Source of the DNA: Wolfiporia cocos
Lineage: Eukaryota > Basidiomycota > Agaricomycetes > Polyporales > Phaeolaceae
DNA length: 64,000 nucleotides
Direction of reading: 5' to 3'
Assembly: GCA_029448655.1 (NCBI GenBank)
Contig: JACCLO010000020.1
Coordinates: forward strand, 186,001-250,000
The notes below the pieces were generated by a model that was not told where the DNA came from, did not search any database, and saw only the letters and a list, made by a program, of their open reading frames with translations. How positions within the stretch are numbered: the stretch's first letter is position 1; each line of letters opens with the position of its first letter. Below are positions 1 through 11,900 of this stretch, in pieces. The translations under genes were made by a program, and so were the position numbers.

Positions 1-1647
1 CTATTGCAGAGCGAAGCGAAGGCTCAGCTGCCTGTATCGGTGAAAGGATCTTGTATTACCGCCGAATGGCTATTTTATGTCTGGCATTCTGAAGACCATG
101 AGGGCCATGAGGTGAGATCATATCACACGGACACTTAAAGCAAGCTCGGACAGCAAGCCTCAATGCAATCGTAGCATAACAGAAGCCCTGCTTTTGCCAT
201 CGGGCGTTGAGCCAGAAAGTTAAGCAAGCCGGAACTTGCGACTGAACCGCAGCTTAGCTGATGAACAGGAGGTGCCGCATGTCATGTAGATGGAGGCCAT
301 ACGCCTCTGAGCTTTCGCGGCTGTAACACAGATTCCGCACGTGGTGGCGGGGATTCGATCCACGATGTGCGCCACGCCGCTGGCCCGATCGATCGTCGCG
401 TAGTTGAAGGCGCAGCACGCGAACTTATGGCAGGCTCGAGCTTTCTGCGCAATGTCTCAGACTCGATCTTCCCTGGTCAGGCAACTCGAGTTTCTCGCAT
501 GACGTAGCCCAGCATCAATCTGGATTGAGCACCTAGCTCTCTTATCCAGTCCATACGTCCACGGATAGGCGATCAAGCTCAAGGCTGTCGGCACTGCCGT
601 CGAAGCCAGTTCATTAATCTTTGCCTAAGTTGCATGCGTCATTACGACGCGTTTTTCCGCACTCCTGGAGTTCGTAACAGACGAGTTGAGCAGATCCAAG
701 CTCAATAGCTGAGCCGTACCACACCCGATGCTCGTTGGAGCTAATGCTAGGTATGTTAACATAGATGCGGAACGTTCACCTTTGCTATCTGCCTCGGCGA
801 TTCTACTCTAGAGGACCGGCTGTGGATTTCAAACGTCAGTAGACTCAGAACAAGACGGGTGCCGAGGTCATGCGGTCTAACAGCTGCGCATTGTGTGTCC
901 GGGGGCTCTGTAGGCAGCAGGACTTTCTCGACATTACTCGGGAGGTGACCACGTTTGACCAGAGCATAGCATGTGGGAGTTGTAGATATCCGACTGTGGA
1001 TGTCCACGTGCGCTACTGATGTGCGCGTAAATATAAGATCCCGCCTCCATCGTCTATATTCTGGAGAAGCCGACGCACGAAGGGAGTCCTACTGCTGCTG
1101 AAGGCTGAAGTACCCTAATCCCTAAATAATGATGTAGCACTCTACCTGGCGTTACCACTCTACGAAATGTGACGCCACCGATCCACGTTCTTTGCGGTTA
1201 TTTTGACACCTTCTTGATCTTGCAGTGTTCCCGGTCACTCCACACTAGCAGCACTAGTGTGACTCATACGCAGCTCTAATCACACTACATCGAGACACTC
1301 CGAAAAGAAATCGTAGTGCTGTCTTTGCTGACGCTTACTTGCTTTTTGATTAATTAGTAACATAGAGCTTAATTACTCGGTAATGCATATCATCTCACGT
1401 ATCGCAGTTACTCAAAGCCTTCCCCATCACATGTGTGTCGGGTCGTCTCGCATCTCAAATCTTTGGTAGCCGCTTGACCGAACAGGCGCTGTAACATGAC
1501 ATGCAGTCAGCTACATATTTCGCGGACCATCTGTGATTGTGATCACCTGCTCTCTACTGTAGGTGGACTATCTGACCATAGTGGCGAAAACGTGCGGGCG
1601 CTGACGAAATCCCAATGAAACTGAATCATTGGGTGCGCTGCGATAGG
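1..1647. other. No gene recognised; TE-derived flank
   Basis: I see no supported coding region here. The open frames are short and resemble nothing I know. A stretch near 325-365 reads like the 3' half of a tRNA (a GATTCGATCC core between short complementary arms), but no A box or acceptor stem goes with it. The sequence ends at an 8-bp direct repeat that opens the miniature element described next. Confidence 0.5.
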
Positions 1648-1780
1648 TTTGAGTGAGGGACTTCAGTCAATTATCTTAATCTGCCAACTGCCCTTCGCTT
1701 AAGAAATCGCAGTTGCGAGCTAGGTTTGCACGCAGATTATTCTGCTAGCTGCGGCAGATTAATCTACTGTGACAATAAAA

Positions 1781-1861
1781 TGGTACATCCCGGGGTCGAA
1801 CCAAGGTCCTTAGCGTAGATGAGAATAACAGCATCGCAGCATACATTAGCCAACTGAGCTA
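1781..1861 (-). pseudogene. tRNA-like sequence in left arm of family A element
   Basis: Read on the minus strand this has an A-box-like TAGCTCAGTTGG, a B-box-like GGTTCGACCCC and a 3' CCA. The acceptor arms do not pair convincingly and the anticodon arm cannot be folded with confidence. It is better called a tRNA-derived Pol III-promoter-like module than a working tRNA gene. It mirrors the copy at 2874-2960. Confidence 0.55.
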
Positions 1862-2574
1862 AGATAGACCCAAGTCATACTCAATCACGTCACATGACCA
1901 AAATCTGTCACGCCGAGGCAAGTTTGACAGAGTGGGCAACTTGCATTTGACATAACAATGGTCAAAGACCATTTGAGTAAAATCTAAAACCTGAGATCTC
2001 TTGCAAACACAAAGGTTGAGGATTCTCAGGTTTTCGATTTTTGATAAAGTGCATCAGTCCCTTCTTATGTGGCTATTTATGTGGCCGACCTGTCAAATTA
2101 GTCAGCATCGCACAATTTAGGAGGATGACATTATCCATCGAATATATGCCCAGACATACAGATTGTGTCTTCCAACATGTAGTCTGGAGAGACCATTGCT
2201 AAGAGCATACAATCCACAAAGTGAACATTCAAAGGTATGATATACTGCCTTGTTATATTGTGAGTTAATTGTTGACGTTTACATAAATTCTATATGCGTT
2301 CGCAGATGTTTATGGATGCATACCGCAAGGGACTCTCTGGCTTCTAAGAAGCTTGGGCGGCGACCATGGTCGTAGAGTGACCCCAGAAGGTGTCTCGGCC
2401 AAGCTAGACAATGTAACATAGATTGAATCCTTTCATGCCCAGGACAGCACGTGTACTCTGTTTTTGTAATTTACATATCATGTAATAGACAAGTCCTGAT
2501 CATGCCGGATTAGTCTGCGGCACGTGGATGTCACGGTGTGACACCCCCTGGTTGAGTATGACTTGGGTCTATCT
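1862..2574. mobile_element. Tc1/mariner-like element nested in family A element
   Basis: The ends are perfect 23-bp inverted repeats starting AGATAGACCCAAGTC (1862-1884 and 2552-2574), flanked on both sides by TA (1860-1861, 2575-2576). Comparison with the uninterrupted relative at 15262, which reads GAGCTACAG, shows a clean TA-target insertion. Inside, after a probable GTGAGT...CAG intron, 2307-2410 encodes a decayed match to the C-terminal FMDAYRKGL motif of fungal DDE transposases; stops and a frameshift follow. A better-preserved relative of that exon lies at 59186-59374. At 713 bp this is an internally deleted copy. Confidence 0.75.
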
Positions 2575-2873
2575 TACAGTGTAACTAGTGTCTGCCCCAT
2601 TTTAAGCAATATATAGAGTATTTTGTAAACTTCATTTTCGCAGTTTAACATCATCCATAACACAAATACAAATGAATCTGCCTCTAAAGACCTGTGATTC
2701 CAGTGTATTCAGCTTTCCCATGGTGAGTTGCTCCAGGTCAAGCATGGTAAATCAAGCTACCACTATCATTGATTTCTGTATGCTTGTTGGAGCAGTTAGT
2801 TGCCTTGATGATTTGCGAAAATTGTGTATAAAATTTGTGTTATATATATTTTGATTGGTCCAGGGTAGCTGTT

Positions 2874-2960
2874 GCCAATGTGGCTCAGTTGGCTAATTAT
2901 GCTGCGATGCTGTTATTCTGATCTGCGCTAAGGTCCTTGGTTCGAATCCTGGATGCACCA
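2874..2960 (+). pseudogene. tRNA-like sequence in right arm of family A element
   Basis: A-box TGGCTCAGTTGG and B-box GGTTCGAATCC match the Pol III internal promoter consensus, and a CCA follows directly. The spacing suggests a tRNA with an intron or an altered anticodon arm. The acceptor stem is poor. Its orientation is opposite to the copy in the left arm, so each reads outward toward its own terminus. Confidence 0.6.
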
Positions 2961-3094
2961 TTTTATTGTCACAGTAGATTAATCTGCCGCAGTTAGCAGA
3001 TTAATCTGCGTGCAAACCTAGCTCGCAACTGCGATTTCTTAAGCGAAGGGCAGTTGGCAGATTAAGATAATTGACTGAAACTCTACTTTGAGTG

Positions 3095-6002
3095 TAAGAG
3101 GCCGGGATCAGCTTAGACTATCAAGCTTCATTGCGTAAGTAGTCCATCCTCTGACATCAACGAATAGCTATGCGCTTACCACCTCGATATGCTGCTCTTT
3201 AAATCGCCGGCTACCAAGTGCGTTCCGCCGTCCGCCCGAAACTTCGTGCGGATTTTTCTAGCAGTCACCAGGACACGCTGTCACTTTAGTTTAGTTGTCG
3301 TAGACCCTGCGGATGTCAACTAGAGCCGCAATATGTGGCGAGAGCGGTGGTTGTTAAGTTTTTTTTACATCTGTTTGCCGGTAAGACCGTCCTGTTAGGA
3401 TGGTCGAGCAGTGCACCTCATTGCATGGAGTCCCTGATTCTAGCTGTGTCTTGAACTGCTCATGACAATTGATGGTGAGATCAGGATGATCGTCCAGTTT
3501 AATGAAGTCCCCTTGTGCTTACTAGGCCATTATCCCGTGAAGTGGAGCTCGATCCGATACCCGGACCAACGTCAAGTATCGCGGTCCCATGCTTCGGCTA
3601 TCCGCAAAATGCAATTCCGTATCCGCGTCAACGGTCAGGAAGAGTGGATTGGTGCGCTTGATGTGGATGAACGACAGGCTGTGAGTGGACTATCCTCATC
3701 CTGTGCGCGCAGCACCTCGGTTGTCTGCACGATTTGCTCATGGGGCTAACCCCACACTCAATAGAGCCTGCCGCCTGTAACGCTACCGTCGGTCTTTCTG
3801 TCTCTGCCGACTGATTCCTCTGCGCAGCTTTCTTGCACTCGATGACGCGGCACGCTCAATTGCAGGAAACACTACGCCACCGCGACGCCCCAGACTGTAT
3901 ATGCTAGGTGTGTCAAGAACATACCGAATACTATGCGCCCGGTATGCTGTCTTTCTGGTGTGCCTACGTCTTCGTTAATGCTAGGCATCTTATAACACAC
4001 CGAGCGTCTTGCGCCGCCTCCGCGCGAACGTTCCGTGGCGACGTACGACCTAATTGTAGCTTTCTGGAACGCCACGGCGGCTCCGCACACTCCGATCAAG
4101 GGAGGTGTGGTCGATGCTCACTGCGTCGACCGCTCCCTAGGTTAATATTCTCGATACCGGAGATAAATTATAGAGTGTCCACTGACTGGAAATGCAGAGG
4201 ATACGTACCCTGTGCGCTGGAGAGGAGCGCCTGCAGTGCCCTTACCTCTCTATAAGAATAGGAGCAGAGACAAACGGTAGGTCAACCGAACAAGGATCAA
4301 GTCTCTGTACTCATTCACCTTTTTAAACAACATGCCCAGCTCTGATCAAAAAGAGGGTCTGTACACAATGCATAAAGTGTGTCACAGCGAGCTGACCGGC
4401 TACGAATCATAGAATCAGCACGCATGAGACTCAACAACGTACTCCAGCAGCGCGGCAGGAATAACAGGCTCAGTTATGAAGAATCTGTGGCAGGACCCAA
4501 GCATAACCAGATATGGACCGCCATAGCCCTATGTCAGTACGATGTTATAGGTCTCTAATCATTGCTGACCGTGAACGGTACTACAGGCGACGGTGTTGAG
4601 TGTGGTAGAGGGCAAGGCAGGAGTAAGGAAAAGGCCAGAGAAGCTGCTGCAGCAAATGCACTGGCGGACGACGAATTTGTGTCCAAGGCCTGATTTCAAA
4701 GGATATGAGTAGGCATGTTGTGATTGTTCCCGGAATACATGATAAGGATGTGGAATTGATCTTTCTTATCAAGGTCATTCATTGTGAAACCGTGACTTGC
4801 AAAGCTGATACATTCTTAAGCAAGAATGATATCTCACCTTGGTATCATTGCGGGATGATGCACTTCTCTTAATGGGCTTGTCTTGGGAAGACGGCATTTA
4901 GAATTCCCTACGTCTCATCAACTATATGTTCCGAGTCCATTTGTAGTTCATTGCTGCTTGACCCATCCGCATGCTCCTGGAGGTCAATTTTCACTATGAT
5001 CTTAGATATATATGTCGGCTCGCTTAGTTGTGCATCGCAATGAATATGGCGGCCGCGATCTCAACGGCAATACTAGATGCATTTTGTGAATCTCCTCCGC
5101 CCCCGATCTGCGTGATAACACACATCTGTATCGCCCTTCACAAGATTGACCGTTCACTCGTTACGGTCTTTAATCATAATTTAGCTTCAGCCCTGACTAC
5201 TACATCAGAAAGGGACGTTGTTCCAATAAATGTTGATTGTGATAGACAGGCTACCATAGCTACTTGATTATCGATTATGATTGAAGTGCTTATATTCTCT
5301 GCTCAATGGGTTTGAATTATCTGTTCAAGTGCACATACGTTCTGCCACGGATTGATTACATGTCTGTTTGATTCTGAATGCGCCAATTCATCCGTCCACC
5401 AGTGGTAGAGGGCTATGCTGTGCTTTCTCGGCCTTGCCGTCTTATTTAGTATTGCGTTCATGGGGCATAATTGATGATCCTGTGATATTCCATGTTTCCT
5501 TTCTCCATTGCTCTGGTATCAAGTTTCTGACACAAGCACAACCTCAGACACACACCCAGGGGAAGGGGGCTCACTCAAAGGCGCCTTCCTGGTCCGAGGC
5601 ATCTAAGGCTGCAAAGGCCAAGACAAGTCTGAGGTTCACTCAAGACTGTCTGGCTATTATATATCTCTACACTGTTTGTACATGTTATGGTGTGGCCTGT
5701 AAGGTGTCAGCGCTGAGGTAAGCTACGTGCTACGTGGTGGCCAGTAAGGGCATCGGAGTGCGAGCACTGGTATGGCTAGGGGAGCACTGGATGTCTATGG
5801 CAATGTAGTGGGTTAGACCCAAGTCGGTGGTTCTCGTCGATCAGGGGTTCGCCGGTAATGGCGGGGTTCTATGTCTGTGATCGGGGTGTTTGCTGTCCAG
5901 GTTCCCAAGTACTGGTACTGAGGGGAAGGCACGTGGCAGCCCAGGTTCCCATGTGCTGGTACTGAGGAGTGGCATCTGCCGAGAACGTGGACTGGCCAAT
6001 AT
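3095..6002. other. Intergenic, no gene recognised
   Basis: Nothing here resembles a known protein. The longest frames (3462-3749 and 5368-5721, plus) have no family motif or intron signature I recognise. The stretch holds a short tandem repeat at 5897-5968. At 5815-5825 there is a TAGACCCAAGTC string shared with the Tc1-like inverted repeat at 1862. Confidence 0.45.
5897..5968. repeat. Short tandem duplication
   Basis: The motif CCAGGTTCCCAAGTACTGGT occurs at about 5897 and recurs with few changes about 43-44 bp later, followed by ACTGAGG in both copies. It lies just left of the gypsy LTR. Confidence 0.6.
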
Positions 6003-6309
6003 TGTTACGGATCGAATATCCGTTCAGCTGAAATAACTAAGTCGAGTTACTCAGTGTATCGAGTAGTGCACTACTCATCGGACTCAGCAGAGTCGAGTGT
6101 CAATATACTAGCTGCAGGCTTAATTGCTCAAGCCTTTGAGAACGAGTATAAGATTCTTGTAATTCAACAAGGTCGAGCTCAGGAACTTGACCAGTATTTA
6201 CAGCAGGGTTTTTATACTACGTTTTAGTAATTGGGGCCATAGTGTCCTTGGTACTGCTACCATTAAGTCCATAAGGTTAGTACGCTACAATAACTAAGCT
6301 GAAACGTTG

Positions 6310-6881
6310 TGTGACATAAACTTACACGTTTGTGGGACTCTGTACTACAGAGGAATCCTAACACGCCCTACAGGGCGGTGCGCAACCGCAGCAGCGGTGA
6401 ACTTGTTGGCTGTACCCTAAAGAGGGACTCCTAGAGTCGACATGTTGAGGCGCGCACAGTCAAGCAAGACGAGCTAGGCCCCCGGCCAGAGTCGCGCACA
6501 AAGAGGTGAGAGTAAGGGGCTATGCCCAGTTGTCGAGAATCTTAGGAATGGGGAGTAAGCCCACATTCCGTCGTAATATATACATGAGCGATGGAGCTAC
6601 TAGTACTGCCCTAAAGAGAAGGCCTGTGTGCCGTATCTACTGGGTCATGTGCTAAGTGACGCATCATGTAACTACTGTGACCATGCTAAGCGTTAGCCAA
6701 GCGTGAGTACCGGAGGCGCGCGCTACCCTACAGCGCTAAACTACTGGGTCAGATGATCTAGATGGCAAGGAGGAGACGCTGGAGGTGGCTGAGGATCAGG
6801 AAGGCGCGCGCACGCCTAGCGGCGCCTGTGAATACCTATAGCGAGGGATGTCAGAACCCCCCACCGGGAATTCTGTGACAT
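6310..6881. mobile_element. Unidentified insertion in LTR with 8-bp target repeat
   Basis: TGTGACAT occurs at 6310-6317 and 6874-6881, bracketing 556 bp absent from the partner LTR. An 8-bp target duplication suggests the hAT superfamily, but the internal ends show no inverted repeat that I can see. No coding potential was recognised. Confidence 0.5.
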
Positions 6882-6917
6882 TGTGGTTGAGTGCAACAGT
6901 GGCTGAAATGCAGAAGT

Positions 6918-7628
6918 TGTTACGGTTATTTTGATTTTTCGAACGCTGACGGAACTCACCACTGGGTGAATACGATACAGGGACTTGTTGCACAACCAAC
7001 CCCCTGGCTACTTGTGACTCGTACTGGGCGCATCCCCAGTTGTATTAGCTTAGAGGGCGCGTTTCATCCTTGGCAGATCCAACTCTGCCCTCATTTCATG
7101 TTCATCGTTTATTAGTTGACAGATGGCGTTCAACCGCCATCATCATTCCTATCTATCGTCTCAGATATATCACTACATACTTATCAAATGTTTGGAACTA
7201 TAGCGTAGATAGCAGCGGTGACATCAGGGATGGACTTGACCCCTAAAACCTAACGTAGTATATAAACTCATGTACTTACTGTCGAGGCTCCTCAGCTCGA
7301 CCTTGTTGTATAAACAAGAAGTCTTATACTCGTTCTCAAACGTAGGAAACTACGTTCAGTATTTCTCACTCGAGCAACCGAACGACTAAGTCCTCGAAGT
7401 GCACACTGACTTCTCGGACTTAGGCGAGTCTTATATTCTATCAGACTCGCACCTGAACAGATTATATCCTCTAACGTGTATTGGATATTATACGATCTCC
7501 TAGGAACTTCACCTAGGACCTGAAGGCATCTAACGAGCATTTGCCTTGCATACGGCTATACGCCTACGTGCAGAAGAACGATCTATATTCGCGACTCGAA
7601 TATACGAACGGGTATTTGACCCGTAACA
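6918..7628. repeat. Solo LTR of a second gypsy family
   Basis: 711 bp starting TGTTACGG and ending CCCGTAACA, flanked by the perfect 5-bp repeat GAAGT (6913-6917 and 7629-7633). Its last 130 bp match the 3' end of element 2 at 34690-34822, so it belongs to the dUTPase-first gypsy family. It sits inside the older LTR of element 1. Confidence 0.85.
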
Positions 7629-7880
7629 GAAGTCCTGTGGTTAGACACTAGATATCCGCTAGAACCTGATACGCTACGGGACTATGGGCATAGGGCTGTT
7701 GTACATGAAACGAGGGTTGCTGGTTGAACAGGGGACCCTGTAAATAAACGCACGGTGCAGCGGTTGAACGCTAAGTCCTCTTCTCCAGTGAGGCGTCAAA
7801 ATATACGGATTCATACGGACCGTAACATCACCCCCCCTAAGTCTTCATCGCCCTCGATGAAATCCAAGCATCACGGCCAC

Positions 7881-8960
7881 TCAAAGGGCCTCAGGGTCGG
7901 GGTCATTATACCCTGCATCTCCATCAGGGAGAGGAGGTGTGGGCGGAGGGACCCAGAGCTGGTAGGGCATGCATTCCCCCCGCCGATGTCCTGGCTGGGA
8001 TACCCGACATGTGGGACAGCGGTAGTCAGAGAAGTCGAGGATCCAATGATAGGGGCTGCTGCAGCCTCGGCAGGGGTCTGTGTCAGATGGTCGGGGCAGA
8101 GATCGGGCTGAGGGGACGTCACGGAGGTAGTCCCCTGATTCATACTGCTGGTGGTGGTGGTGGACCCATATGCGCTCTCGGAGCCATTGGGGTAGGCTGA
8201 GAAGGGGGTCATTCCAGGCATTGCGGCCCCGCTCCCACTCCTCTCAGCTGATGATCTCAAATGATGGAGATTGTCGACCAGCTTCGTCGTTAGCTGGGGC
8301 AGTGGGTGGCGGGGTGGCAGGCCCAGCATGGCTTGGCCCCTCTTGAACTGGGCATCGTTCGAGGCTTTGTGAATGAGGAGCAGGGCCCTCTGATTCTCCA
8401 GGTCGAGCCCCTGTGGCGGTGGTCACATGGGGAACGTCGTGAGGTACCAGAGAGCGGTATTCCATAAAATCATATGGTTCTGCAATTCTAGCCATTTCAT
8501 CGTCATCGAGTAACCAGGAGGGCATCGGGGGAAGGGGGCTTCGTTGATGGGGCGGGCGATGTGGGCCTTCTTCCCGCTCATTGAACTCTCTCCGGATTCG
8601 CGATGGCGTCGACACCCCGAGGTGGTCGATCCATTGTTCAATGTTCTGCCTGAGTCGTTGCCTCTGCCAGAGGACTGTCCGTTTGAGTTGGACGAGTCAT
8701 TCCATGACGTCCTGGTAGTCGTCGAAGACAGTGGTGAGCTCCTGTACGAGCTCAAATTGATCGGTCCAGGGGGTCGAATGGCCGCCTGGGGGGATGTCGG
8801 ACCTATGCCAGGTGAGCGCGTGATGAGTGCGGAGGTGGGCCTCATCGGAACATCTGTAAGACCTGCCTGTCTGATATCCCATGCGAATTGTGAGGGACTG
8901 ATGCAGTGTTGGGGCTCTGGGGCAGTCGGGCTGACTGTGAGGAGGCTGAGGCGACGACAT
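7881..8960 (-). pseudogene. Extra 3' ORF of element 1, zinc-knuckle-like protein
   Basis: Downstream of the chromodomain, one reading frame runs about 360 codons, broken only by two TGA codons (near 8698 and 8243). The product is rich in Pro, Ser, Arg and Gly. It has a Trp/Asp-rich middle and, near its end, Cys residues in a C-x2-C-x6-H-x4-C pattern (about 7970-8020). No signal peptide or membrane segment is evident, so it does not look like an envelope protein. I do not know its function; it may be a nucleic-acid-binding accessory protein. The ATG at 8960 is the first one after the pol stop at 8999. It is most likely part of the element rather than a host gene, because it lies wholly between pol and the LTR in the same orientation. 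Confidence 0.6.
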
Positions 8961-8998
8961 GTTACTTCTTCGGCTTGCCGGGTCCCAACTCCTCTCCG

Positions 8999-11900
8999 TC
9001 AACTTTTGTAGTCCTCTAGGAGGTTGGGGGAATTCCTCAAGTTGGCTTCATCTTCCCAGGAGTTGTCAGCGGATGGGTAGCCTTTCCAATGGACCAAGTA
9101 CTGCTTCTTCCCCCGATGTTGCCTTTGGTTCAGGATGGACTCGACCTCGTACTCGTCATGCCCTTCGACCAGGTCCGGGGGTGGCTTCGTGTGATTGGGC
9201 CCGTGCACCCTTGTCTCATTGAACGGCTTCAGTAGGAAGGCATGGAAGACCGGGTGTATCTTCCATCGGGGTGGTAGGGCTAGCCAATATGTTACAGGCC
9301 CGAGTTTCTCGCCGATGGTGAACGGCCCTTCCCTTCTTGGGGCGAGCTTCCGTGATTTGTATGGAAGGTGGAGGTTCTTGGCATCGAGCCAAACCTTGTC
9401 CCCCTTGCTAAGTTTGGGTAAATTGTACAAGGACCGGCCTGCCATCCGCTTCTGGGCTAGTTCGTGCATGGCAATGGCTTTCTCTCTTGCCTCTCTGGCA
9501 CTTTCATCCGTTCCTTGGTGGCTGGCACTTGCACCGGTCTGTCTTCTTCAGGTAGTCCTCGTGGGATGTATCCCATGATGACTTCTGTGGGGGCCAACCC
9601 CCTCTCGGTCCTTCACGTGTTGTGGGCAAATTCTACATCTGGGAGCCTGGTGATGGTCCTGTCGCATGGGGTCAGGGATATTGCCTTGGATAGTCCGTGA
9701 TTGACGATGACCATGATCAAGTCATATTTCCCTACTTGAGGGAGGTCTGTGACGAAGTCTACCGAGCATTGCGAGAAGGGAAGCGCGTCCTGCTGGGTTG
9801 GGATCGGCTGCAACGGCGCTTTTGTCGGACTTCAGTCGGGTTTCATCTGCTGACAGATGGTGCAGCCTTTGACATATTCTGTAACGGTCTTTCACAAGTC
9901 AGGCCACCAAAAGTGTTCTTGCACTTTCAGGGTCATCCCCCAGATCCCGGGGTGGCCTTCTGCGATTGGGTTGTGGTATCTGGAGATGACATCTTTTCTC
10001 AGGCTAGGGTCTCTCGGCACGTACATTCGTCCCTTATACAAGAGGACCCCTTCGCTGTACTGCCAGTCTTCCATTACTGTCCTTAAAGGGGGCGGCTTCC
10101 CCTGTTCAAGGGCGCGGAGTCCCTGTTCCGTGATTGGATCGAAGGACTTCACAATCTTGATCCGATCGATGATCGGGACCTCAATCGCTTGCATGAATAG
10201 GATATCGGGCAGCATTTGGATGTCTTCGTTGTCGTGCTCGGAGCTGTCCAGGTTCATGAGGCGTGAGAGGGTATCCGCCATTACCAGTTTCTTCCCCAGG
10301 ACGTGCTGTAGCTGGATGTTGAATTGGGATAGTAGCAGGTGCCACCTCGCTTGTCTCCGATTCAATCTCTGGGCACTTCGCCAATACGTAAGGTTCTGGT
10401 GATTGCTCCTGATCAGGATCTGATGTGGGCCCCCTTCTAGAAGGTGGCGCCACTCTTCCAGCGTGCGAACCACCCCTAGGAGTTCTCGATCGTAAATTTC
10501 ATAGTTTCTCTCTGCCGGGGTGAGGGACTGTGACAGGTACCCCACTGGTCATTCGTTTCCGTTATCATCTTTTTGTTTGAGCACTGCTCTGAGGGCGAAC
10601 TGCAAAGCATCGGTCTCCAGAATGAAGGGTTTCTCCTTGTCCGGGAGGAGTAGTGCGGGGGCAGTTAACAGGAATTCGAATGCCTCGTTCTCCCAGCTCG
10701 TCCACTTGAACCCTGTGCCCATGGTGGTTTCCGTGAGATTGATGAGTGGTCACGTGTGCGTGGAATAGTGGTCAATGAATTTTCTGTAGAAGTTTGCAAA
10801 CCCTAAGAAAGAGCAGACCCCCTTGACATTCTGTGGGGGTGGCCAGTCACAGATTCCCTTGAGCTTGGCAGGGTCCATCTGGACCTGACCGGGGGTGATT
10901 ACGAGTCCAAGGAACTCTACCCTCTCCACTCTGAACGTGCATTTTTCTGGTTTTATGAACAGCTTCTCTTCAACCAATTTGCTCAGGACTCATCGCTCTC
11001 GTTCCTTGTGGGTTGCCCAATCTGGGGAAAAGATGAGGATATCGTCCATGTAGACTAGTACCCATCCTTCGGTAATTTCGTCTTTTAGTATTTCATTCAT
11101 CATGGTTTGAAATGTTGCCGGTGAGCTGCACACTCCGAAGAACATTACTGTTGGCTCATAGAGGCCCGCATTAGTTTTGAATGCGCCCTTCCATTGGTTG
11201 CCTTCTCAGATTTGCACGTTGTTGTATCCTGCCCGGAGGTCCATTTTGGTGAATATCTTCGCCCCCTTTAGCTTCTCGATGAGCTCCAATATTAAGGGCA
11301 GGGGGTAGGCATTCTTAACCGTTCCTTCATTCAGGTATTGGTATTCTTGGCAGGGCCTCAGTCTCCCATCTTTCTTTGGGACAAAGAAGGCAGGGGAAGC
11401 CATGGGGGACTTCAATGGTCGAATGAATCCCTTGGCGAGGTTTTCTGTCAGGAATTCGTCCATGGCTTTCTGTTCCCTGGGGGACAGTGAGTACACCTTG
11501 CAGTCCCAGGGCACGAAGTCAGGCTTTAGTTCGATGGCGTGATCCCATGGTCTCGATGGGGGGAATGTGGTCGCAGCTTTCTTGCTGAAGATGTGTGCAA
11601 AGTCTTTCAGATGTTCGGGGATGGTGTCTTCCGTGGGTCCTCCCTTTGCCGCCTCAGAGAGCTCTTGGGATTTCGTCATCGCCTTGCACATGTGGGAGAG
11701 GCCCGCCACTCTCCACCGGAACTGCTTCTGGTTCTCGGTTCTGGGAGCAATCAGCTTCTTGGTTCGGACAAATCTCCTTAGTAGTTGGTATTCTTCGTCC
11801 GAGACGGGGTTTTCGACTGGTTGCCGAGTGTTGGTAGAACCGAAACCCTTTTCCCCTCTCTTCATTTCATCGAGTTCCTCCACCCAGACCACTTCGGGGG

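Larger units (their letters stand above)
1648..3094. mobile_element. hAT-like miniature element (family A) with inverted tRNA-like arms
   Basis: Two long inverted arms (about 1662-1780 and 2961-3079) contain the palindrome CAGATTAATCTG and a CAACTGC motif. Each arm is followed inward by a tRNA-like sequence pointing outward. The direct repeat TTTGAGTG lies at 1648-1655 and 3087-3094, fitting an 8-bp target duplication. The right terminus read inward begins TAGAGTTTCAGTC, which fits the hAT terminal consensus YARNG. The interior is non-coding and is also found at 15249-15680. A 713-bp Tc1-like element is nested inside, so the element alone is about 0.72 kb. It encodes no transposase and is non-autonomous. 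The left terminus differs from the right by a few bases, so the exact end may be off by one. Confidence 0.7.
6003..7827 (-). repeat. 3' LTR of element 1, interrupted twice
   Basis: It starts TGTTACGGATCG and ends GGACCGTAACA. Removing the insertion plus duplicated target at 6310-6881 (564 bp) and the solo LTR plus target at 6913-7633 (716 bp) leaves about 545 bp, against 538 bp for the partner LTR at 14420-14957. The length agreement independently supports both insertions. Confidence 0.85.
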
